64,000 nt of DNA from Clostridium neonatale (GCF_001458595.1 NZ_LN890328.1:405790-469789); one strand, 5' to 3'; counted from the first letter of the stretch, positions 36,577-46,986 are shown. Notes: generated by a model from the letters alone, not told the origin. Numbers and translations: made by a program.

Positions 36577-37863
36577 ATGAAAGCTAAAGTGGAAAAAATA
36601 GAAACAAATGTTGTAAAGTTAGAAATAACTGTGGAAGCAGAAAAATTTAACGCAGCATTAACAAAAGCATATAATAAGAATAAAACAAGATATAATATAC
36701 CAGGGTTTAGAAAAGGTAAAGTTCCAATGGCAATGGTTAAAAAGTTCTATGGAGTAGAAGTATTCTATGATGATGCTATTAACTTTGCAATTGATGAATC
36801 ATATGGAGAAGCTTTAACTACTGAGAATATAAGACCAGTAGATTATCCAAAGATAGATATAGTGGAATTAGGTGAAGGAAAAGAGTTTGTTTACACTGCA
36901 ACAGTTACTGTTTATCCTGAAATCGAATTAGGTGAATATAAAGGTTTAGATATAAAGAAACCAGTTTATGAAGTTGAAGAAGCTGAAGTTGAAAAACAAA
37001 TAAATGACATGAGAGAAAAGAATGCAAGAGTTGAAGAAAAAGCTGAAGGAGCTACTATAGAAAAAGGTGACATAGCAGTTATAGATTTCAAAGGATTTAT
37101 AGATGATGTTGCATTTGACGGTGGAGAAGGAAATGATTATTCTTTAGAAATAGGTTCAGGTACTTTCATAGATAACTTTGAAGATCAACTTATAGGTTTA
37201 AAAGTGGGAGATAAGAAAGATGTTAATGTTAGCTTCCCAGAAAACTATGGAAGAGATGAATTAAACGGAAAGCCAGCAAAATTCGAAGTTGAAGTTAAAG
37301 GAATAAAAGTTAAAGAATTACCAGAATTAGATGATGAATTTGCTAAAGATGTATCAGCTGTTGAAAGCTTAGCTGAATTAAAAGAAAACATAAAGAAAAA
37401 CTTAGAAAAGAGCAATAATGATAAAGCTGAAAGAGAATTTGAAGAAGCTGTAATAACAGCAATAATTGAAAACTCAAAGATGGATGTTCCAGAAGCTATG
37501 ATTTCAAAAGAAATTGATGCTATGATGAAAGACTTAGAAGGAAGATTAAAATATCAAGGTTTAAGTTTAGATCAATATATGGAATTTACAGGTAACACTG
37601 TTGATAAAATGAGAGATTTTATGAAAGAAAATGCTGAAAGAAAAGTTAAAGCTGATTTAGTTCTTGAAGCTATAGCAAACGCTGAAGAAATAAAGGCAAC
37701 AGATGAAGAAGTTAAAGAAAGAGCATTAGAACTTGGTAAAATGTATGGACCAAAAGATCCAGAAAAAATGGCAGACATTTTAGTTAAAGCTCAGAAGCCT
37801 ATGATAGAAAAAGATCTTGTTATTGAAAACACTTTAAAATTCATTAAAGATGCTTGTAAATAG
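36577..37863 (+). CDS. tig: Trigger factor, ribosome-associated chaperone and prolyl isomerase
   Basis: Binds nascent chains at the ribosome exit. The ribosome-binding loop is [21 protein letters not shown], which holds the GFRxGxxP signature. The FKBP-type PPIase domain starts around [20 protein letters not shown], and the helical C-terminal arms follow. 428 residues. AGGAGG at 36561-36566 fixes the start at ATG 36577 rather than the in-frame ATG at 36547. It opens the tig-clpP-clpX protein quality block. Confidence 0.97.
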   Translation: MKAKVEKIETNVVKLEITVEAEKFNAALTKAYNKNKTRYNIPGFRKGKVPMAMVKKFYGVEVFYDDAINFAIDESYGEALTTENIRPVDYPKIDIVELGEGKEFVYTATVTVYPEIELGEYKGLDIKKPVYEVEEAEVEKQINDMREKNARVEEKAEGATIEKGDIAVIDFKGFIDDVAFDGGEGNDYSLEIGSGTFIDNFEDQLIGLKVGDKKDVNVSFPENYGRDELNGKPAKFEVEVKGIKVKELPELDDEFAKDVSAVESLAELKENIKKNLEKSNNDKAEREFEEAVITAIIENSKMDVPEAMISKEIDAMMKDLEGRLKYQGLSLDQYMEFTGNTVDKMRDFMKENAERKVKADLVLEAIANAEEIKATDEEVKERALELGKMYGPKDPEKMADILVKAQKPMIEKDLVIENTLKFIKDACK

Positions 37864-37896
37864 TAAGTAGTATACATTAAAATAGAAAAATGCTTT

Positions 37897-37935
37897 AATA
37901 ATTGCCAGAAAAAAGTTTTCTGGCAATTATTTCAA
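37897..37935 (+). terminator. Terminator after tig
   Basis: ATAATTGCCAGAAAA pairs with TTTTCTGGCAATTAT. The T-tract is weak (ATTTCA), so read-through into clpP is possible. Confidence 0.6.
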
Positions 37936-38022
37936 ATAAGCATTAACAAATAAACTAAAAACCTATATAATTATAAGTAAAATGAATTTAAAATTATTGA
38001 GGTGAAAAAAGGGAGGATTTAA

Positions 38023-38625
38023 ATGAGTTTAGTACCTATGGTAGTAGAACAAACCAGCAGAGGTGAACGTTCTTACGATATTTTTTCAAGATTATTAAAA
38101 GAAAGAATAATAATGTTAAGTGGAGAAGTAAATGATGATAGCGCTAACTTAATTGTGGCACAGCTATTATTTTTAGAAAGTGAAGATCCTGATAAAGATA
38201 TATATTTATATATAAACAGTCCGGGTGGATCAATCACAGCAGGGATGGCAATATATGATACTATGCAATATATAAAGTGTGACGTATCAACTATATGTAT
38301 TGGTATGGCTGCATCAATGGGATCATTCCTTCTTATGAGTGGAGCTAAAGGGAAAAGATATGCTACTCCAAATGCGGAAGTTATGATACATCAACCATTA
38401 GGTGGATTCCAAGGTCAAGCAACTGATTTTGAAATACATGCTAAGAGAATTATAAAAATGAAAGAAAAATTAAACAAAATATATAGTGAAAATACTGGTA
38501 AGCCTTTAGAAGTAATAAATGCTGATGTTGAAAGAGATAATTTCATGAGTGCTGATGAAGCAAAGGAATATGGATTAATAGATGAGATTATAACTAGTCA
38601 TAAAGTAGAAAAGAAGGAAGATTAG
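38023..38625 (+). CDS. clpP: ATP-dependent Clp protease proteolytic subunit
   Basis: Serine protease ring subunit. Catalytic Ser98 is in [14 protein letters not shown] and His123 is in [12 protein letters not shown]. The Asp is in [16 protein letters not shown]. 200 residues, with the short propeptide [25 protein letters not shown] precedes the ATG. clpX follows after 33 bases. Confidence 0.97.
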   Translation: MSLVPMVVEQTSRGERSYDIFSRLLKERIIMLSGEVNDDSANLIVAQLLFLESEDPDKDIYLYINSPGGSITAGMAIYDTMQYIKCDVSTICIGMAASMGSFLLMSGAKGKRYATPNAEVMIHQPLGGFQGQATDFEIHAKRIIKMKEKLNKIYSENTGKPLEVINADVERDNFMSADEAKEYGLIDEIITSHKVEKKED

Positions 38626-38658
38626 TATTTCATTACTTAGATTAAGTGAGGTGAGTTT

Positions 38659-39948
38659 ATGGCTAAATATGACGATAAAAAACAACTAAAATGTTCTTTT
38701 TGTGGTAAGACACAAGAACAAGTAAAAAGGTTAATAGCAGGACCAGGAGTATACATCTGTGATGAATGTATTGATTTATGTTCAGAAATAATAGCAGATG
38801 AATTCCAAGAAGCTCCGGACTTTGATCCAAAGAGTTTACCAAAACCATATGAGATTAAGGAATACTTAGATTCTTATGTAGTAGGTCAAGATAGAGCTAA
38901 AAAATCTTTAGCAGTAGCTGTTTATAATCATTATAAGAGAATAAATACTAATAAAGATGATGGTGATGTAGAATTATCAAAAAGTAATATTTTATTACTT
39001 GGTCCAACAGGTTCAGGTAAAACATTACTAGCTCAAACATTAGCTAAATTTTTAAATGTACCATTTGCAATTGCAGATGCTACAACTTTAACTGAAGCAG
39101 GTTATGTTGGAGAAGATGTTGAAAATATACTTTTAAAATTAATTCAAAGTGCAGATTATGATGTTGAAAAAGCTGAAAGAGGAATAATATATATAGATGA
39201 AATAGATAAGATTGCAAGAAAATCTGAAAATCCATCTATAACAAGAGATGTATCTGGAGAAGGTGTACAACAAGCTTTATTAAAAATACTAGAAGGTACT
39301 GTTGCATCTGTTCCACCTCAAGGCGGAAGAAAGCATCCTCATCAAGAATTCATTCAAATAAATACATCTAATATATTATTTATTTGTGGTGGTGCATTTG
39401 ATGGAGTAGATAAAATAATCGAAAATAGAACAAGAAAAAGTTCTATGGGATTTGGTGCAGAAATCCAAGGTAAACATGAAAAAGATGTTGGAAGTCTTTT
39501 AAAAGAAATTATGCCAGCTGATTTATTGAAATTTGGATTGATTCCTGAATTTGTTGGAAGACTTCCAATACTTGTAACATTGGAATCATTAGATAAAGCT
39601 GCATTAATTGAAATATTAACTAAGCCTAAGAACGCTCTTGTTAAACAATACAAAAAGTTGTTTGAACTTGATGATGTTAAGCTTGAGTTTAATGATGAAT
39701 CTTTAGAAGCTATTGCAGCTGAAGCTATCAGCAGGCAAACAGGTGCCAGAGGGTTAAGAGCTATAATTGAAGATATAATGAATGAAATAATGTATGAGAT
39801 ACCTTCTGATAAAACGATAACTAAAGTTACAATAAATAAAGAAGCTATTAAAGATAAAAAGGAACCAGAAATAGAAAGACTAGAAGAAGGTAAAACTAGA
39901 CCTTCATTAGTTAAGCCAAGATCAAAAAAAGAAGTTGAAACTGCTTAG
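38659..39948 (+). CDS. clpX: ATP-dependent Clp protease ATP-binding subunit ClpX
   Basis: Hexameric unfoldase for ClpP. The N-terminal zinc domain is [11 protein letters not shown]...CDECIDLC. Walker A is [13 protein letters not shown] and Walker B is [11 protein letters not shown]. The ClpP-contacting loop segment is GFGAEI, and the sensor 2 region is [11 protein letters not shown]. 429 residues. GAGGTGA precedes the ATG. Confidence 0.97.
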   Translation: MAKYDDKKQLKCSFCGKTQEQVKRLIAGPGVYICDECIDLCSEIIADEFQEAPDFDPKSLPKPYEIKEYLDSYVVGQDRAKKSLAVAVYNHYKRINTNKDDGDVELSKSNILLLGPTGSGKTLLAQTLAKFLNVPFAIADATTLTEAGYVGEDVENILLKLIQSADYDVEKAERGIIYIDEIDKIARKSENPSITRDVSGEGVQQALLKILEGTVASVPPQGGRKHPHQEFIQINTSNILFICGGAFDGVDKIIENRTRKSSMGFGAEIQGKHEKDVGSLLKEIMPADLLKFGLIPEFVGRLPILVTLESLDKAALIEILTKPKNALVKQYKKLFELDDVKLEFNDESLEAIAAEAISRQTGARGLRAIIEDIMNEIMYEIPSDKTITKVTINKEAIKDKKEPEIERLEEGKTRPSLVKPRSKKEVETA

Positions 39949-39954
39949 TTTTTT

Positions 39955-39992
39955 AATCTCCAAAGATTTTATTAATCTTTGGAGATTTTATT
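39955..39992 (+). terminator. Terminator after clpX
   Basis: AATCTCCAAAGATT pairs perfectly with AATCTTTGGAGATT across a 5-base loop, then TTATTATTT. Confidence 0.8.
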
Positions 39993-40149
39993 ATTTGGTA
40001 AATTACATTGTTGTAGAATTCTATTTAATCATTTGAAAAAATATAAAAGAAAAATTATACCTTCATAGAATTATATATAATTTAAGGAATATTTATCAAT
40101 ATATATACACATACTACTTTCAAGATGATTTTTGGAAGGGAGGAAAAGT

Positions 40150-40170
40150 ATGCTTAAAAAGTATACTTAA
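40150..40170 (+). promoter_or_regulatory. Six-codon upstream reading frame and hairpin before lonB
   Basis: GGGAGG at 40138-40143 is ideally placed for ATG 40150, which encodes MLKKYT and stops at TAA 40168-40170. The bases AAGTATGCTT and AAGTATACTT (40147-40169) form a hairpin over this frame. The stop lies six bases before the lonB ATG, in the same frame. lonB itself has no ribosome site, so it is probably translated by re-initiation, or across the folded hairpin. Confidence 0.5.
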
Positions 40171-40176
40171 GCAATA

Positions 40177-41844
40177 ATGAATGAAGTAGTATTAATTTTT
40201 CAATTTGTTCTTATTATAGTAATGATATGTGTAATAAATAACTCAAGTAAACCTAAGGTGAACAAAACATCTACATATATTGATAGTAAGAATAAAGAAT
40301 TAGATAATTTAAATAAAATGAGAAAAATAAAATTAACCGAACCGCTTACAGAAAAAAGCAGACCAACCAGTTTTGATGAAGTAATAGGTCAAGAAAAAGG
40401 TATTAAAGCATTAAAAGCTGCACTTTGTGGGCCAAATCCTCAGCATGTTATAATATATGGGCCTCCAGGAGTGGGGAAAACCGCTGCCGCTAGATTGGTA
40501 TTAGAAGAAGCAAAAAAGAATAAAGTATCACCTTTTACAGCTACATCAAAGTTTATTGAGATAGATGCAACAACACTACGATTTGATGAAAGGGGTATAG
40601 CGGATCCGTTAATAGGATCAGTACATGATCCTATTTATCAAGGTGCAGGTTCACTTGGTGTTGCTGGGATACCTCAACCAAAGCCAGGAGCTGTGACAAA
40701 GGCACATGGAGGCGTATTATTTCTTGATGAAATAGGTGAACTACATCCAATTGAATTAAATAAGCTACTAAAAGTTCTAGAAGATAGAAAAGTCTTTTTA
40801 GACAGTGCATACTATAATGCTGATGATCCTAATATGCCAAAATACATAAAAGAAGTATTTGATAATGGATTACCAGCTGATTTTAGATTAATAGGTGCAA
40901 CAACAAGATCGCCAGAAGAAATAATACCTGCTATTAGATCAAGGTGTGTAGAAATATTTTTTAGAGCATTACTTCCAGAAGAAATAGAAAAGATTGCTAT
41001 AAATTCTGTAAAAAAAGTTGGATTAAATATAAGTGACGAAGGTGTAAGAGAAGTAAGTAAATACTGCACTAATGGAAGAGAAGTAATAAATTTAATTCAA
41101 CTTGCATCAGGTGTGGCTATAAATGAAGATAGGCAGGAAATACAATTGGTTGATGTAAAGTGGGTATTAGAAAATGGCCAATACAATAAAATAGTATGTA
41201 ATAGCATTCCAAATAACTCTAAAGTAGGTGTTGTTAATGGGTTAGCTGTATATGGGGCTAATATTGGTATTTTAATGCCTCTTGAGGTTAGTGTAAAAGA
41301 GGTTAAAAATAGAAGAGGAGAAATAAAAATAACAGGTATTGTTGAAGAAGAAGAAATAACAAATAATAATAAAAAGATAAAAATGAAAAGTACAGCATAT
41401 TCATCTGTCCAAAATGTTCTTACTGTATTAGATAACTTATTTGGATTGTGTACTGAAAAGTATGATATTCATGTAAATATTTCAGGCGGAATGCCTATAG
41501 ATGGACCATCAGCTGGAATAAGTATTGCAACAGCAATATATAGTGCAATAACAAGATCAAAAGTTGATAGATTTGTTGCAATGACAGGAGAAATAGGAAT
41601 ATTAGGATCAGTTAAAGCAATTGGAGGAGTAAAAGCTAAGATATCTGCTGCATTAAAAGCTGGTGTAAAAAGAGTAATAATTCCAAAAGAAAATTATGAT
41701 GAATCATTACATGACATTGGTGATATTGAAATAATTCCAGTATCATATTTTACAGATGTTATTAGGTATTCGCTAAAAGAAGATTTAAATACTGTTAATA
41801 GAGAAATATTACTTGCAGAAGGCAATAATAATTTGGAGAATTAA
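40177..41844 (+). CDS. lonB: Membrane-anchored ATP-dependent protease LonB
   Basis: Sporulation-associated Lon paralogue of Firmicutes. An N-terminal membrane segment (VVLIFQFVLIIVMICVI) replaces the LonA substrate domain. The AAA+ part has Walker [16 protein letters not shown] and Walker B VLFLDEIGEL. The C-terminal protease has Ser445 in GGMPIDGPSAGIS and the dyad Lys in AIGGVKAKISAA. 555 residues. It lies between clpX and lon, the conserved clostridial/bacillar order. An in-frame mini-ORF precedes it; read-through of that TAA would add MLKKYT-x-AI ahead of the annotated start. Confidence 0.93.
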   Translation: MNEVVLIFQFVLIIVMICVINNSSKPKVNKTSTYIDSKNKELDNLNKMRKIKLTEPLTEKSRPTSFDEVIGQEKGIKALKAALCGPNPQHVIIYGPPGVGKTAAARLVLEEAKKNKVSPFTATSKFIEIDATTLRFDERGIADPLIGSVHDPIYQGAGSLGVAGIPQPKPGAVTKAHGGVLFLDEIGELHPIELNKLLKVLEDRKVFLDSAYYNADDPNMPKYIKEVFDNGLPADFRLIGATTRSPEEIIPAIRSRCVEIFFRALLPEEIEKIAINSVKKVGLNISDEGVREVSKYCTNGREVINLIQLASGVAINEDRQEIQLVDVKWVLENGQYNKIVCNSIPNNSKVGVVNGLAVYGANIGILMPLEVSVKEVKNRRGEIKITGIVEEEEITNNNKKIKMKSTAYSSVQNVLTVLDNLFGLCTEKYDIHVNISGGMPIDGPSAGISIATAIYSAITRSKVDRFVAMTGEIGILGSVKAIGGVKAKISAALKAGVKRVIIPKENYDESLHDIGDIEIIPVSYFTDVIRYSLKEDLNTVNREILLAEGNNNLEN

Positions 41845-41865
41845 TAATATTGTAGTAAAATATAA

Positions 41866-41903
41866 ATAAGAGGTTAGTTTATTTTATAAACTAACCTCTT
41901 ATT
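41866..41903. terminator. Terminator after lonB
   Basis: AAGAGGTTAGTTTA pairs with TAAACTAACCTCTT across a short A/T loop; A/T-rich on both sides. Confidence 0.75.
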
Positions 41904-42062
41904 AGAAATAAATGCTAAAAAACGCCATAGACACGCATATTGAAAAATCATACTAAAATAGTAAGTTTTTATTCTTTGGTATTATTGAAAAAAGTTATTA
42001 ATATGTGTATACTAGATAGGTCCGAATAATTAAGGAAATAATGAATGGGGGGAAATAGTAAG

Positions 42063-44393
42063 ATGAAAAAGTTATATACAATTCCTTTAATTCCTCTAAG
42101 AGGGTTAACTGTTTTTCCTAGTGTAGTAGTACATTTTGATGTTGGAAGAGAAAAATCAATAGCGGCTATTGAACAAGCCATGTTAGAAGAGCAGGAAGTA
42201 TTTCTTGCAGCACAAAAAGATTCAGCCATTGAAGATCCAAGTAAAGATGATATATATACTATAGGAACTATATGTAAAATAAAACAAATACTCAAAATGA
42301 ATGATAATTCTATAAGAGTTCTTGTAGAGGGAAAAGTAAGAGGTAAGATTACTGAATATATAGATGAAGAGAAAGATTATATTAAAGTTTCTGTAGAGGA
42401 AATAAATGTAGAAATAGTTAGAGATGAAAAATTAGAAGCTTATATAAAGTATTTAGATAAAGAATTTATAAAGCTTGTAAAGCTTACTAATGAAAGCTAT
42501 TTAGAAGCATTGAAAGCAATTGAACCTTTAGAAAAGCCAGAAGAATTTGTTGATATGATAGCTTCATATGCTCTTACTGATGAAAAAGTTAAACAGGAAA
42601 TTCTTGAAATTTTAGATATAAAGACTAGAATTGAAAAGATACTGGAAAGACTAAAGATAGAAATATCTATAGCAGCGCTTCAAAAGAAGCTTGAAGGAAA
42701 AGTTAAAAATAAAGTCAGTAAAGAACAAAAAGAATATTATCTAAGAGAGCAATTGAAAGCAATTCAAGAGGAACTTGGAGAAGATGAAACAGAACAAAAT
42801 CAGCTAGAAAAATATAAAGAAAGAATTGATAAGAGTAAGCTTACAAAAGAAGGTAAGGAAAAGCTAAGCAATGAACTTTTAAGACTTAAAAATATGAGCT
42901 TATCTTCATCAGAAGCTAATGTTATAAGAACATACCTTGACTGGGTGCTTGATATTCCATGGGGAAAATATAGTAAAGAATCTATAGATGTTGTTAAAGC
43001 AAGAGAGGTCTTAGATGATGAACATTATGGATTAGATGATGTTAAAGATAGAGTTATAGAATACTTAGCAGTAAAGAAATTTAGTAAATCTCAAAAAGGA
43101 CCTATATTATGTCTTGTTGGTCCTCCAGGAGTAGGTAAGACATCTATAGCAAGATCAATAGCAAAAGCTATTAACAGAAAATATTCAAGAATATCTCTTG
43201 GCGGAATGAGAGACGAAGCGGAAATTAGAGGGCATAGAAAAACTTATGTTGGAGCTATTCCAGGAAGAATAGCTTATGCATTAAAAGAGTCAAAAACAAT
43301 GAATCCATTAATTTTATTTGATGAAATAGATAAAATAAACTCTGACTATAAAGGTGATCCTTCTGATGCATTATTAGAAATATTGGATAATGAACAAAAT
43401 AAGGATTTTAGAGATTCGTACCTAGAAATACCTATGAATTTATCAAGAGCTATGTTTATAGCAACAGCTAATACATTAGATACTATACCAAGACCGCTTT
43501 TAGATAGAATGGAAGTAATCGAAGTAACAGGATACACATATGAAGAAAAATTTAATATTGCTAAAAACCATCTAATAAATAAAATTCTAGATGATTTAGA
43601 TATAGATAGAAAGTTAATTGATATTAAGGATTCTGCAATAAAAGAAGTTATTGAAGGATATACTAGAGAATCAGGTGTGCGTGGACTTGAAAGAAAGCTA
43701 AGTTCACTTATAAGAAAAGCATTAGCTGAAATATTAAAATCAAATAAAGAAAAAATATCTATAAATAAGAAAAAAGTTGAAGAGCTATTAGGAAAAAGAT
43801 TGTTTGACTTTGATAAGATTGATAAGTTAGATAAAATTGGAGTTGTAAATGGAATGGCATGGACTGCTTATGGTGGAGATACATTGCCTATAGAAGCAAT
43901 GGTTATGTCTGGAAATGGAAAGCTTGAACTAACTGGGAAGCTTGGAGAAGTAATGCAGGAATCAGCTAAAACAGCATATAGCTATGTGAGAGCAAATGCT
44001 AATAAATTTGGAATAAAAGATAATTTCTATAAAGATAAAGATATACACATTCATGCTCCAGAAGGAGCTGTTCCAAAAGATGGGCCATCAGCTGGGGTTA
44101 CTATGGTAACTGCACTTGTATCTGCATTGTCAGGTAAGAAGGTTAGACATAATGTTGCTATGACAGGTGAAGTTACATTAACGGGAAGAGTTCTCCCTAT
44201 TGGTGGATTAAAGGAAAAATCATTAGCAGCTTATAGAGCTGGCTTAGATACAATAATAATTCCTAAAGAAAATGAGAAAGATATAGATAAGATACCACAT
44301 TCAATTAGAAGCAGCTTAAACATCATACCTGCAGAAGAAGTAAATGAGGTATTAAATAATGCATTAATTGGAGAGGATAATAATGAGAATTAA
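42063..44393 (+). CDS. lon: ATP-dependent protease La (LonA)
   Basis: Cytoplasmic Lon protease, 776 residues. The N-terminal LON domain begins [20 protein letters not shown]. Walker A is [16 protein letters not shown], and [10 protein letters not shown] is Walker B. Catalytic Ser676 is in [14 protein letters not shown], and the Lys is in [10 protein letters not shown]. The start is ATG 42063, six codons into the open frame, because GGGGGG at 42047-42052 lies upstream. Its end overlaps engB by 11 bases, so the two are cotranslated. Confidence 0.96.
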   Translation: MKKLYTIPLIPLRGLTVFPSVVVHFDVGREKSIAAIEQAMLEEQEVFLAAQKDSAIEDPSKDDIYTIGTICKIKQILKMNDNSIRVLVEGKVRGKITEYIDEEKDYIKVSVEEINVEIVRDEKLEAYIKYLDKEFIKLVKLTNESYLEALKAIEPLEKPEEFVDMIASYALTDEKVKQEILEILDIKTRIEKILERLKIEISIAALQKKLEGKVKNKVSKEQKEYYLREQLKAIQEELGEDETEQNQLEKYKERIDKSKLTKEGKEKLSNELLRLKNMSLSSSEANVIRTYLDWVLDIPWGKYSKESIDVVKAREVLDDEHYGLDDVKDRVIEYLAVKKFSKSQKGPILCLVGPPGVGKTSIARSIAKAINRKYSRISLGGMRDEAEIRGHRKTYVGAIPGRIAYALKESKTMNPLILFDEIDKINSDYKGDPSDALLEILDNEQNKDFRDSYLEIPMNLSRAMFIATANTLDTIPRPLLDRMEVIEVTGYTYEEKFNIAKNHLINKILDDLDIDRKLIDIKDSAIKEVIEGYTRESGVRGLERKLSSLIRKALAEILKSNKEKISINKKKVEELLGKRLFDFDKIDKLDKIGVVNGMAWTAYGGDTLPIEAMVMSGNGKLELTGKLGEVMQESAKTAYSYVRANANKFGIKDNFYKDKDIHIHAPEGAVPKDGPSAGVTMVTALVSALSGKKVRHNVAMTGEVTLTGRVLPIGGLKEKSLAAYRAGLDTIIIPKENEKDIDKIPHSIRSSLNIIPAEEVNEVLNNALIGEDNNEN

Positions 44394-44979
44394 ACAATCA
44401 GAATTTATAACCTCAGCAGTAAAAAGAAGTCAATATCCAGAAGATAATAGAAATGAAATAGCTTTTGTTGGAAGATCAAATGTAGGTAAAAGCTCAATAA
44501 TAAATTCGCTAACTAATAGAAAGAAATTAGCAAAAGTTAGTCAAACTCCTGGAAAAACAAGATTAGTAAATTTCTTTTTAATCAATAATGATTTTTATTT
44601 GGTTGATTTACCTGGATATGGATATGCGAAAGTTTCAAAAAGTGAGAAAGAATCATGGGGAAAAGTTATAGAGACTTATCTAAGCGATAGAGAGCAGTTA
44701 AAAAGAATTGTATTATTGGTGGATTCAAGACATAAACCTACTGAAGATGATATAATGATGTATGATTGGATAAAGCATTTTGGATATGATTGTGTAGTTG
44801 TAGCTACAAAAAGTGATAAACTTAAAAATTCTGAATTTAAAAAGAATGAAAAAGTAATTAGAGATACATTAAAGTTAAGAGTAGAAGATAAGTTGTACTT
44901 CTTTTCTTCTTTAACAAAGAAAGGAACTGAAACTTTAATTGATAATCTTTTCTTAGAATATGCAACAAATATAGACTAA
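44383..44979 (+). CDS. engB: Ribosome biogenesis GTPase EngB (YsxC/YihA)
   Basis: GTPase for large-subunit assembly. G1 is [15 protein letters not shown]3 is [11 protein letters not shown]4 is ATKSDKL and the G2 region is [13 protein letters not shown]. From ATG 44383, which has GAGAGG upstream, the product is 198 residues. An upstream TTG at 44368 is less likely. The lon-engB pairing is conserved in Firmicutes. Confidence 0.95.
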   Translation: MRIKQSEFITSAVKRSQYPEDNRNEIAFVGRSNVGKSSIINSLTNRKKLAKVSQTPGKTRLVNFFLINNDFYLVDLPGYGYAKVSKSEKESWGKVIETYLSDREQLKRIVLLVDSRHKPTEDDIMMYDWIKHFGYDCVVVATKSDKLKNSEFKKNEKVIRDTLKLRVEDKLYFFSSLTKKGTETLIDNLFLEYATNID

Positions 44980-45000
44980 ATACATTGAGGAATTAAAGGA

Positions 45001-45034
45001 AAAGACTGAGATTTTAAAATCTCAGTCTTTTTAT
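45001..45034 (+). terminator. Terminator after engB
   Basis: AAAGACTGAGATTT pairs perfectly with AAATCTCAGTCTTT across two bases, followed by T. Confidence 0.85.
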
Positions 45035-45276
45035 TATATGAGAAAATGTCAAGCTAATTGCAACACTTAGCTCGATAATTCGTCATATAAAAATGCTGAA
45101 AATTTTTTTGCTTTTTTCATATCAGATAAGAACTAAAAAGACAGAAAATAATACTATAATATTAGGCTATATACTAAAAACAATACGCTATTAAAAAAAT
45201 AAAAAAATGTGTCAAAAAATCAGCTGAAGAATAGTATATAGTATAAAAACAAAAATATTTCCAAGGAGGAACAAAT

Positions 45277-45756
45277 ATGGAGATGAATGATATCCTAAAT
45301 GGTTTAAATTCATGCGATGATACTTCAAGTGAATCAACTTCAACTAGTGATTGTTGCTGCTTTAGCGGAAGCACTAATAATGCTAACACAGGATTTCCAC
45401 CTGTAATAGGCGGTGGATGCGGATTTAATGCTTGGATTTGGATTTTATTAATATTATTCTATTGTGGATGTGGAAATGGGTTTCTAGGTGGAGGATACAA
45501 CAATAATAGAAACAATAATTGCTGCTGTAACTCATGTGACTCATGCTGTAAGAAAGACTGCTGCTGCTGTAATAACAACTCAGGATATAACAATAATAAT
45601 GGCTCATGGTGGGGCGGTGGATTATTAGGAAACTGTAGTGCTTATTTATTCTTATTAGTAATCTTATTCCTTTGCAATGGTAGTTTTGGCGGCTTCGGCG
45701 GCTTCGGCGGCGGATGCGGTGGATTAGGTAATTTTGCAGGTACAGGTTTAGCTTAA
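45277..45756 (+). CDS. Cys/Gly/Asn-rich hydrophobic protein, possible spore-surface component
   Basis: 159 residues with 20 cysteines, many in runs (DCCCFSG, NNNCCCNSCDSCCKK, DCCCCNNN). Two very hydrophobic segments, AWIWILLILFYCGCG and AYLFLLVILFLCNG, are embedded in Gly- and Asn-rich sequence; the end is a GFGGFGGFGGG tract. AAGGAGGA precedes the ATG. The next gene encodes a shorter relative sharing CDSCC, CCCCNNN and GGxLLGxC blocks. Cys-rich proteins of this sort build exosporium or coat layers in clostridia (CdeC, CsxA), which is the basis of my guess. I see no sequence proof of that role. Confidence 0.7.
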   Translation: MEMNDILNGLNSCDDTSSESTSTSDCCCFSGSTNNANTGFPPVIGGGCGFNAWIWILLILFYCGCGNGFLGGGYNNNRNNNCCCNSCDSCCKKDCCCCNNNSGYNNNNGSWWGGGLLGNCSAYLFLLVILFLCNGSFGGFGGFGGGCGGLGNFAGTGLA

Positions 45757-45791
45757 TTAATATTCTGAATTTTTAGGAAGGAGAGATAAAT

Positions 45792-46085
45792 ATGTCTAAA
45801 AAGAAGAGAAAATGTAATGACTGCTGCTGTGAGAAAATGTGTGATAGCTGCTGCTGTGAAACACCTTGCTGTTGTAATAACAACAACTCCTATGGAGGAA
45901 CTGGAGGATTATTAGGCGGCTGTGGTGGTGGCGGTTTAGCACCAATTATATTCTTATTAATAGCTTGTGGATCAGGATTATTAAATTGTGGTTCATCTTA
46001 TTTAATTATCTTACTATTTATATTATTTGGTGGATGCTTCTTTAATGCAGGATGCAATGGAGCAGGAAATAGCTGTTGCTGCTAA
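45792..46085 (+). CDS. Short Cys-rich hydrophobic paralogue of the preceding protein
   Basis: 97 residues, 19 of them Cys (MSKKKRKCNDCCCEKMCDSC, then CCETPCCCNNNN, GNSCCC at the end). The middle is Gly-rich and hydrophobic (GGLAPIIFLLIACGSG and SSYLIILLFILFGG), suggesting one or two membrane-inserted or aggregating helices. It follows its relative by 35 bases with AAGGAGAG upstream. The basic N-terminus with no signal peptide could be kept cytoplasmic or mother-cell side. Tandem duplication is likely. Confidence 0.7.
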   Translation: MSKKKRKCNDCCCEKMCDSCCCETPCCCNNNNSYGGTGGLLGGCGGGGLAPIIFLLIACGSGLLNCGSSYLIILLFILFGGCFFNAGCNGAGNSCCC

Positions 46086-46094
46086 AATAATAGG

Positions 46095-46115
46095 TGGAGG
46101 ACCGATGGTCCTCCA
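46095..46115. other. GC-rich hairpin after the Cys-rich pair, followed by A not T
   Basis: TGGAGGACC pairs perfectly with GGTCCTCCA around GAT. It is the densest GC stretch near here. On the plus strand a run of seven A follows, so it is not a standard intrinsic terminator. It may be an RNA-stabilising or processing hairpin; the stem also hides an AGGAGG-like sequence. Confidence 0.5.
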
Positions 46116-46196
46116 AAAAAATATCCAATTTTATAACACTTTTAAGTACATATGCATATACTAGAAATAGGTAAGTTATAAATGGGAGGATTTTTA

Positions 46197-46793
46197 ATGG
46201 CTAAACATAAACATAGGAATCGGGAACCTTCACCAGAGAATAGAAATAATATGAATAATAATAACAATATGAATAATATAAATAATATGAATAATAATCC
46301 TTTTGGAATAGATCCTTTTCAATTAATGGGATTGCTTGGCGGAAATGTTGATATGAGGAATATAGGAAATATGTTATCTTCAATGAATACTAATGGTTTT
46401 AATTTGGGAAACTTGGAACCATTAGCTAAGATGGCAGGATTAAATTTTGGAAATAATAATGGAATCGGTAATATGAATCCAGCAGGTAGTGGAAATGGTA
46501 TGAATAATATTAATATGATGAATGAAGTAGGAAGTTTAGATAATATTAATGATATGGATATGGAAAACGGTGCTGAAAATGAAGAAGATATTGAGGATAT
46601 GAGTGCTATGACAACTGAAAAAAAGGAATCGGGAAAGAGAAGTAGTAAGAAACATAGGGATAAAAGCAATAATAGAGATGATGAAAATTTAGAGTTTTTG
46701 CATCATCTAAGAAATTGTGTTCACCCAGAAAGAGTAAAGCTTATAGATAAAATGATAGAATTATACATGAATGGAGGATTTAACGATATTTAA
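46197..46793 (+). CDS. Asn/Met-rich protein associated with the Cys-rich pair, function unknown
   Basis: From ATG 46197 (GGGAGGA upstream), 198 residues. The N-terminus is basic (MAKHKHRNREPSPENRNN) and leads into an Asn-Met low-complexity tract (about 18-36). The segment FGIDPFQLMGLLGGNVDMRN and repeats of GN/NGM follow, then an acidic patch, a basic KRSSKKHRDK patch and a folded-looking C-terminus (EFLHHLRNCVHPERVKLIDK). The His/Lys-rich start and repetitive middle resemble coat or matrix proteins. That is inference. Probably cotranscribed with the two genes before it. Confidence 0.65.
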   Translation: MAKHKHRNREPSPENRNNMNNNNNMNNINNMNNNPFGIDPFQLMGLLGGNVDMRNIGNMLSSMNTNGFNLGNLEPLAKMAGLNFGNNNGIGNMNPAGSGNGMNNINMMNEVGSLDNINDMDMENGAENEEDIEDMSAMTTEKKESGKRSSKKHRDKSNNRDDENLEFLHHLRNCVHPERVKLIDKMIELYMNGGFNDI

Positions 46794-46847
46794 TATAAAA
46801 TAAATTAATATATAAATAAAAATATTTTTTAATGTATATAAATAAAG

Positions 46848-46986
46848 AAATTGTCAATACTATTAATGTAACGGAGAAAGTACTCTCCTACATGCTGAAT
46901 TTAAATAAGAAGTATAATTTACAGCTTATTTAATTAAGCAACCCCCCCATCCCCCTTTTAGGCCGCATTTTGCGGCCTTATTTATT
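46848..46986 (+). ncRNA. Candidate small RNA with C-rich single-stranded motif
   Basis: The stretch has no reading frame but layered structure: a GGAGAAAGTACTCTCC hairpin (46873-46888), an AATAAG/CTTATT hairpin (about 46904-46930), an unpaired C-rich tract (ACCCCCCCATCCCCC, 46941-46955), then a strong GC terminator with T-rich tail. C-rich tracts before a terminator are typical of Firmicute small RNAs that pair with ribosome-binding sites. The 5' end and promoter are not clear. Confidence 0.4.
46960..46986 (+). terminator. GC-rich terminator
   Basis: AGGCCGC and GCGGCCT pair around ATTTT, followed by TATTTATTA. It serves the plus-strand transcript upstream and lies next to the 3' end of the minus-strand gene. 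Confidence 0.75.

Noticed and set aside
46201..46669. Minus-strand frames opposite the Asn/Met-rich gene
   Set aside because: They are Tyr/Ser-rich shadows of an AAT/ATG repeat tract and have no ribosome sites.
46941..46955. C-rich tract as an assembly error or IS end
   Set aside because: It is followed by a well-formed terminator and sits in a coherent structured region; no inverted end or target duplication is present.
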